A program made the translations under genes and the position numbers. This document shows positions 58,475-64,000 of a stretch of DNA of 64,000 nucleotides, one piece after another (within the stretch, counting starts at the first letter, position 1; the number at the start of each line of letters is the position of its first letter). The notes below the pieces were generated by a model that worked only from the letters and a program-made list of their open reading frames with translations, was not told the origin of the DNA and searched no databases. The stretch is taken from NCBI GenBank assembly GCA_026120185.1, contig JANUWF010000008.1:6510001-6574000 (forward strand), in the 5' to 3' direction. The stretch is from Voacanga thouarsii. Its lineage: Eukaryota > Streptophyta > Magnoliopsida > Gentianales > Apocynaceae.

Positions 58475-59349
58475 GTATATGTAAACCACTTCACAATATA
58501 AAAAGGCTAATAGAGTTAACTATGGCATGATATAACATGCACAATCTCTAAACACCAATAATCAACCAGCATCCTCCACTGATCTTCGTCAACCCACCAA
58601 TCCCCACAAGCAATAAGCTCTGTGCTATGCTGAAAATGAATATAGTATCTATGCTTAAGCTTGGACTTGTAATCCTTCCAAGCTACACAAAGCATCTTTA
58701 TTGTTACACTATGTCCTTCTACTGGCATAGTGGTGTTATCCTTGCATGTGTTAAACAATTCAACAATTAAAAAAATTACTTAACTTATTAACAAAATGAT
58801 CTTGTAATTTAAGGGGCTTTTACACACTTAGTTAAAGTTAGAAAGAAACTTTGTTACCTGTATTTCTTTTCACACAGAATCCTTCATTTTCTTAGGTATA
58901 GAATGCCAATTCCTGCAATTTAGAAGGAGTCTATCGCCCATACGTGTAAAACAAGCAACTACATAACTAAAGCAACTAGCATCAACTCCTATAAGCTATC
59001 CATGCTGGTTAATAGCAACCTTGTACTTTTTGAAACCCAATTCATCCTACCCATGGGGTAACTTTCCAGCCCCCCAACCTCCTCTCAACGTAGATCATGC
59101 TTTTTTTTTAAAAAAGGAATCCTTTACACTATATTTTTCAAGTTCACTAGGCATTTATTTGCCCCCAATTTTTAGTTTTGATATACTTGAGGCGTTAGAA
59201 CATGAGGAAGCAAGTCTTATGCGACTAGGACCTATACCAGAAGTAGTTGTAACTACCTCATGACTGGACCCCTGCTCTGTAGAGACCGTCTGAGTAGTTA
59301 TCTCTGATTTCTGCATCTTTAATGCTTGCGAAGAACTAACCCCTGACCT

Positions 59350-61250
59350 TGTTGGAATGTATGTCCAAAATGGACTATGTATTTCTGTATTTTGAGAATT
59401 AATAAAATATTTCATTTGTTAATATTTGTTTATTTACATATATTTGCATATTAAGATCTAAGTGTGTTAGTAAGTGATTTACATGATTGGGTCGTACTTT
59501 CACAGAAAGGTGTAGATCATAGGCTACTAACATATAAATAAAAATGTTCTTAATTAATTGATGAGATTGGACATTTCGTTAAGGTTTAGATCATTATACT
59601 ATAGCTTCTAAATATGGAGTGGTTTACCTTTGATTAGTGAGTAGTCCACTCACGCTAATAGTGCAAGCATATTTGAAATACATAGAATTGGATCACGCGA
59701 TAATAATCTTTATAAAATTACTATAATAAATAAAGATTGATTTATCACCACTACTGCATAGACGAGTACCTTTAGACTTGAATATAAGTTGGTGGTTTGG
59801 TGAAGCTGGACTTGTACACTTTGATGTATAATGGGCGATGTCTTAATATAAGGCCAATAACCTTGTACGTTAGGTGTATGACTCTAGTTAATTAAAATGG
59901 ACTTATACAATACAGTTTCTACGTTTTACTTAGTGAAGAAATCACTCCCTTGTGATTGTTTAGGATAATCTAAATAACCCAGGGTCTTAGAAAATGTGAT
60001 TTAGTATGTATACTTTTGGATAGCTCCCAAAAATAAGTTGGTATATATTGGAAGTCATGGATTATCGAATTAGTCATCAAAGGATAGTAGATGCCATTGA
60101 AGAATATGTTAGTACATTTTTCCTATCTCAATGATGGGCATTATGTAGAAAGGTATTTCCGTCATTACACCTGTAGATCGAAGACATCGTGCTTGAAATA
60201 TTATTCTTTGGGGCAAATATTTAAAATAATAAAATAAGGCTATTTACTAGCAAATGTATTTTGGTCATTTTATTAACCAAGAATAATATGTCTTTTGGTC
60301 CCCAAAGTAACTTAAGTAATCTTAATAAATTTTATTTACTATATAGGCTTGTTGGGTGAAATTAATATTAGAAGAAATTGTTCTATGAGTCTAATAATTA
60401 TTTATTTGGGCTAGAATGATTTATTGGGCCAACTTAATTAAATTGGTTTATTAATTAATTATTTCGGATAATTTTATTTTAGACCCAAGTGGATTAATTA
60501 ATTAATTAATATAATTTATTGGACTAATTTAATTTAATTTATTTATTAATTAATTGTCTTGGGTAATTTTATATTAGGCCTAAGAAGATCAATTAATTAA
60601 TAAGAGAGCTATTTAATAAGTTTTGGGCTAATTAGAAATATTTCTTAGTCCACTAAGGTTGTGAATGATGGCTTTTATTATTTTGGAAACAAAGGATAGC
60701 CGTCACAAATTAAGAGAAAAAAAAAGGAAAAAGAAAAAGAAATCTCATTTTTTATCACAAAATTCCAAATTTGCAATTCGTGCAAATTTGGCAATTTGTT
60801 GGTCAATCTTGATGTACAAGATATAATAGTAGCTTTCATTTTTCTTCTTTAGTTTTTCTTTTAGCTGCCGATTTTTTGTTTTTGTTTTTAGTTCTTTTTC
60901 CTTTAAAGAAAATAATAGCTCTCTCAATATTCTTCCAAGAAAATTATTCTTTTTACCTATTATTTTACTTTCACCGGTAGATAGCCTATAGGAGGTTTGA
61001 GAATACTTTGAAAGATTAAAAGTTAGAAATTTTGGTGCGTGTGTTTGATAAAAAGGAGTCGACGTTTGGTCAATATTTTTGCGGAACAAGTAGTCATGAC
61101 AAATCAAAGCGTTCTATCAAATCCAAATCCCCCAGTTATTCAATCTAAATCCCCTAAAAGTAAGTATTTCTAGACTATGGCTCAAAATTTTTTTTAAATT
61201 AATACTTTCAACTGCAATTTTATTTTCCTATAATCCTTTAGCATCCTGCA
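59350..61250 (+). mobile_element. Copia-type LTR E2, plus strand, right end uncertain
   Basis: It begins TGTTGGAATGTATGTCC after GACCT. It matches E1 along its first ~350 bp and in later TTAATTAATTATT-rich parts. The end is placed near 61250 (TATTTTCCTATAATCCTTTAGCATCCTGCA) by similarity to copia LTR ends, and no matching GACCT follows, so the target duplication is not shown. No internal region is seen. Confidence 0.62.
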
Positions 61251-61454
61251 TTGATGTCGTCGAGTCCGTTTATTAACCATTTGCAAAGTACAAAAAACAA
61301 ACATGACATGAATAATTTTATCAAAATTTATTATATTTCAAAAATACACATAAATGAAACATAAATTTTATCAACGAAATATGTACAAAATACTTGAAAA
61401 ATATATAAATTATAATACAAATAAAATAAAAATATTTTGTCACATCTAGCCAAT
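61251..61454. other. Non-coding AT-rich spacer within the CACTA element
   Basis: No frame. It probably represents CACTA intron or worn coding sequence between the DUF4216-like part and the Transposase_24 part. Confidence 0.4.
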
Positions 61455-61970
61455 TTAGTAAACTAAAAAATATATATAATTACATTTAAGTTGCCACATG
61501 TGTTTTCTTCTTTCAACTAAATCTACTTCCTTTACAGAAATACCATCCCTAACCCATATGACATCTATTTCGCACAAAATAGGATAAGAATCTAACTGCT
61601 GTGCCAGAAAGAGTTCTATATCATGGTTCCTTGAATACACATCATAGTTATCTTTTCTCAACATTTGCATTACCACATGCCAGTCTCTTTTTTTGGGATA
61701 ACGAGAATACCAAATTTGCTTAGCATGATTTACTAGTATGAATAGCTCATCAACTTCTCTATATTCTCGGTACAATAAATGGTTAAGATTCACAAAGTGA
61801 ACTTGGGGTTGTCAACTTCAACACCCCAATGCACATCAATCCAATCATATTTACTACACCATATTTGATGTTTATCCAAAGTTGATTTTTGGACAAAAAT
61901 CCTGTCTTCATGATCTAAGTATTCTAACTTCTTTCTTTCCATTTTTTCAATTTTTTCTATCTTTAGAGAT
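61455..61970 (-). pseudogene. CACTA transposase remnant, DUF4216-like
   Basis: On the minus strand a first piece (about 61940-61800) includes WCSKYDWIDVHWGVEVDNPKFTL, and the second (61793-61455) includes ELFILVNHAKQIWYSRYPKK, RDWHVVMQMLRK and LDSYPILCEIDVIWVRDG. Pattern and order fit the DUF4216 domain found between TNP2 and the C-terminal part of plant CACTA transposases. Stops separate the pieces. The catalytic Transposase_21 part expected upstream (beyond 62000) is not visible. Confidence 0.66.
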
Positions 61971-62545
61971 TAGAAACATACTTCCTCTGTTAACTATCCT
62001 GGATGAGTATTATCTATCATTTTCTACAAACTACTAGGTGAGTTTCTCTTAGGCTTATCAGTTTTATTTTCTTGTCATATTAAGACTCACACCATCAGAC
62101 CTATTTGTTGCCCCTCTTGGGTCTTATGCGAAGCCACTAGATTCTTTTGCCCTTCCACCAATACTTTCAAATTTACACCACAAGTACAAGTAATAACCGC
62201 AGAATTAAGATAATAGTTCGTGTTCAGCATTCTTGTTAATAACATAAAGATATTCAGTGTGCATCATACGTGGGCTTCTGATGGTAAACAATCATCGTGA
62301 AACATCGAATGGTTACCAAAACATGTTTATATTGACACTCAATATACTTAGCACATAGTAAATATTGGAAAGCTAAGTTAAAACTATTAGATCTGAAGAT
62401 AAATAGGATATTTTATTACATAAAGCTGGAGAGTTTTGAGAGATCAGAGTCCTCTTTACTCCATTTACCTGATTACAATATAGTTGATTACAGACTCAGG
62501 TACTACTGATACAAGGGAGCAATCCACACCAAACTAAAACTCTGA
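61971..62545. other. Unassigned stretch, no gene recognised
   Basis: A minus-strand piece around 62200-62090 (VNLKVLVEGQKNLVASHK) is open for about 30 codons but I do not recognise it. The rest (62210-62545) is non-coding. Confidence 0.35.
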
Positions 62546-62558
62546 GGCTTTGATACCA
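62546..62558 (-). other. Initiator-Met type primer-site-like sequence, minus strand
   Basis: TGGTATCAAAGCC on the minus strand, preceded by AG and differing from the iMet complement by one base. It lies at the junction with the pararetrovirus-like region but in the opposite orientation to its frames, so it may belong to a different, truncated retroelement. Confidence 0.45.
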
Positions 62559-62583
62559 CTTTTCAAAATATAAATTTGAACAC

Positions 62584-62991
62584 TTGTTTCATGGTTCAGA
62601 TAGTCAACTCAATCTAATTGTAGATTTGGTAACAATCCTCTTGAATAATCAATTAAAACAAAATCAAGTTTTATCTGATTTATCAAGAACACATCTAGAA
62701 CATAGATATAAAATTGTTTTAGAACTAGAACAATTAAAATCTAATTTATATTACGTTAAAAATAGCTTACATGTTAGGAAATTTAGAAATCTTCCTACTA
62801 AAGAAGATTTAAGTCAAATAAAATTAGAATTAGTACATCCTAAAATAGAAATCCAACAAATCTTAGAAAATACTAAGAAAGAAATTTTAGAGGTAAAACA
62901 ATTCTTAGAACAAAGTAAGAAGATACAATCTTCAATAGATAAACATTGTAAAATGATATTAGGAATCCATAATAAGTTATCTAATAAATAA
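62584..62991 (+). pseudogene. Coiled-coil ORF of pararetrovirus-like block
   Basis: About 135 codons, rich in Leu, Glu, Lys and Gln, with heptad-like spacing. NLPTKEDLSQIKLEL and EILEVKQFLEQSKK are the clearest stretches. The frame is open upstream of the first ATG. It could be a virion-associated or ORF1-type protein of a badnavirus-like ancestor, but there is no diagnostic motif. It ends TAA at 62989-62991. Confidence 0.42.
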
Positions 62992-63484
62992 TCCTAATTA
63001 TCAATCTGCTTTAATAGAAAGCAGGAAATATTTAGAAAAATCTGTAGGTATCTTTGATAAAAGATAATGTTATAAATAAAAATATCACGACTCCAGGTGA
63101 TAAAGTTCTTATAAGGCAAAATAATGTAATAATCCTGTTGTTGCTTGAAATAACTGAAAAATAGAGACTCTAATCAGAGATACTGAAATCTCTAATAAAT
63201 TAAATTTCATTGGTAAATCTTTAAAAGGTTTAAACCTAGAAATACGTAAGAAACCTATAAGAAAACCAAAATCTCATATTTTTGCCACTTGGAAAAAACC
63301 ATGAATTACAGAGTTGAGACTTTGGATATACCTGAGGAATAGCCTGAATTTAGAATAATCCATGAGATTATTAATCTAGGAGAAGTTGAGATATTTGAAT
63401 ATTGGATCTTACATAAATATAGTATTTATAACCTTCTGACCAATGAATTAGTTCATAGTTGGGAAGACAGAGAAAAATTTTAAG
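62992..63484 (+). other. Worn region between the two longer pararetrovirus-like frames
   Basis: Several short frames with frequent stops. One stretch from about 63301 begins MNYRVETLDIPEE, and after a stop continues IIHEIINLGEVEIFEYWIL to about 63481. It probably belongs to the N-terminal part of the polyprotein or to a small preceding ORF. Confidence 0.38.
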
Positions 63485-63961
63485 ATGACATCTGCAGGAT
63501 TGACAGATAAAGAGAAATTAAATATAATTACTTATGGTAGAATAGAAAGGGTAATTGACAAAGCTAAAAAGATTAGACCCTTTAAAATTGTAGAAACCAT
63601 TGTTAATCCAGAACAACAATTAGCGAATTTTAGGGATAATAAGATTCAACATATTGCCTCTAAATATTTGTATAATGATAGTCCTAGTAGAAATCATAAA
63701 CTAGTTAGCCTATATAGGAAAAATTTAGCATCAAGTCCAAATGATAAAAGTACATCAATTTTACCAATAATTACCAGAGAAATTAGAGACGCATTGTTAA
63801 AAGAAAGCAATGAATTGTTTCACTTAAGATGTATTATGATAGGTATTAAAGGAATCCATAGAAAAGAATTAGGAACTAAGGTTTTTATTAGACTTCTTGA
63901 TACAAGGCATAATGATATCATAACAGCTATCATAGGAAATATGGAAGTTGACATGAGTTAA
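63485..63961 (+). pseudogene. 30K-type movement protein domain of endogenous pararetrovirus, partial
   Basis: 158 codons to a TAA at 63959-63961. The second half has the features of the 30K cell-to-cell movement-protein superfamily: ILPIITREIRDAL, then a hydrophobic strand HLRCIMIGIKGIHRKELGTK, then the key Asp in FIRLLDTRHND, then AIIGNMEVDM. The Asp-x-Arg placement after LL is the superfamily's most conserved point. In a live virus this protein would modify plasmodesmata. Here the frame is cut by a stop in mid-domain and the upstream part is broken. No live virus is implied. Family assignment is by pattern only. Confidence 0.52.
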
Positions 63962-64000
63962 AATAATCAAATAGTTTATATATTACCAGATTATTTATTT

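Larger units (their letters stand above)
55507..59349 (-). pseudogene. CACTA transposase C-terminal gene, Transposase_24-like, split by an LTR
   Basis: Read on the minus strand: RSGVSSSQALKMQ and GSSHEVVTTTSG (59349-59220), then after stops KVAINQHG, LIGVDASCFSYVVACFTRMGD and NWHSIPKKMKD (about 59030-58870), then MLCVAWKDYKSKLKHRYY and DEDQWRMLVDYW (58700-58540), then a part around 58370-58100 broken by an (AT)n run, and a tail RFHGKS at 57570. The LTR at 55543-57563 sits in the tail; beyond it the frame continues EANDAGEEQD and stops at 55507. This is the Transposase_24 domain of plant CACTA proteins. Stops and probable introns prevent function. Confidence 0.68.
54643..62000 (-). mobile_element. 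CACTA (En/Spm-type) DNA transposon, one end visible
   Basis: It starts CACTACTGAAAAAGGGAC at 54643, the terminal repeat type of plant CACTA elements, followed by many subterminal ACCGTCATA/TGACGGT motifs. On the minus strand, away from this end, are Transposase_24-like coding remnants (59349-55507) and a DUF4216-like stretch (61970-61455). The other terminus is not recognisable; 62000 is only the limit of coding similarity. Two LTRs of one copia-type family interrupt it. Confidence 0.72.
62584..64000 (+). mobile_element. Endogenous pararetrovirus (Caulimoviridae-like) remnant, right end outside window
   Basis: An AT-rich block with three successive plus-strand coding pieces: a coiled-coil ORF (62584-62991), a worn piece (about 63300-63484) and the start of a large polyprotein with a movement-protein-like domain (63485-63961). 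Order and sizes recall badnavirus-like genomes, where two small ORFs precede a polyprotein that starts with the movement protein. Base composition (about 70% AT) and A-rich codons differ from the LTR elements. There is no RT in the window, so the family call rests on the movement-protein pattern. Confidence 0.5.

Noticed and set aside
60745..61107. Lysine-rich 120-codon minus-strand frame in LTR E2
   Set aside because: Complement of a T-rich LTR region; no domain, and not present in E1.
1..64000. CRISPR arrays, bacterial operons, phage or toxin systems
   Set aside because: The window is plant nuclear repeat DNA; direct repeats seen are LTRs, microsatellites and short tandem arrays without regular unique spacers.

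Overview
This is nuclear DNA of a flowering plant, and essentially all of it is transposable-element sequence. I found no intact host gene, no structural RNA gene and no CRISPR array. The plant assignment rests on the element families present: Tat-lineage and chromodomain (Tekay/Del-like) Ty3/gypsy elements, plant copia-type LTRs, a RICESLEEPER-like hAT, a plant CACTA with Transposase_24 and DUF4216-type domains, a plant mobile domain (PMD) protein and an endogenous caulimovirid. The species cannot be told from the sequence.

Layout. (1) 1-11199: a minus-strand Tat-lineage Ty3/gypsy element with 5' LTR, tRNA-Asp primer site, gag, PR, RT, RNase H and INT; its 3' LTR lies left of the window. Downstream of INT, on the opposite strand, it carries a PMD plus coiled-coil gene with a well-formed 82-bp intron. 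(2) 11200-12899: AT-rich flank with decayed tandem repeats. (3) 12908-53939: one hAT DNA transposon, recognisable from 12-bp terminal inverted repeats and a perfect 8-bp target duplication (GATATGAT) at 12900-12907 and 53940-53947. Its own sequence is only about 3.8 kb; the other ~37 kb is nested retrotransposons.

Inside the hAT, element B (13024-25319) is a complete, young-looking chromodomain gypsy element with 3.3-kb LTRs and a TCGCA/TCACA target duplication. Element block C (about 25590-50519) is an older relative arranged pol tail - LTR - internal - LTR, with the last LTR 4.27 kb long. Two copia-type LTRs in direct tandem (D1 and D2, 29199-32705) sit in the first C LTR. A rearranged cluster of LTR family A (33345-41797, the family of element 1) splits C gag, and that cluster contains a copia-type solo LTR (37499-39025) with a GTCTT target duplication. 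The hAT transposase pseudogene follows at 50877-53330.

(4) 54643-62000: one end of a CACTA element, read on the minus strand, with subterminal repeats and transposase remnants; it is interrupted by two LTRs of one copia-type family in opposite orientation. (5) 62584-64000: plus-strand remnants of an endogenous pararetrovirus, with a coiled-coil ORF and the start of a 30K-type movement-protein domain.

Nearly every reading frame is broken by stops or frameshifts, so the window is a fossil record rather than a set of active genes. The most instructive points are the 41-kb hAT still bounded by its ends, the antisense intron-bearing PMD gene, tRNA-like promoter boxes inside two LTR families, a pre-gag leader ORF shared by B and C, and a head-to-head LTR/primer-site inverted repeat. 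Percent identities are estimates by eye; no alignment or database search was run.
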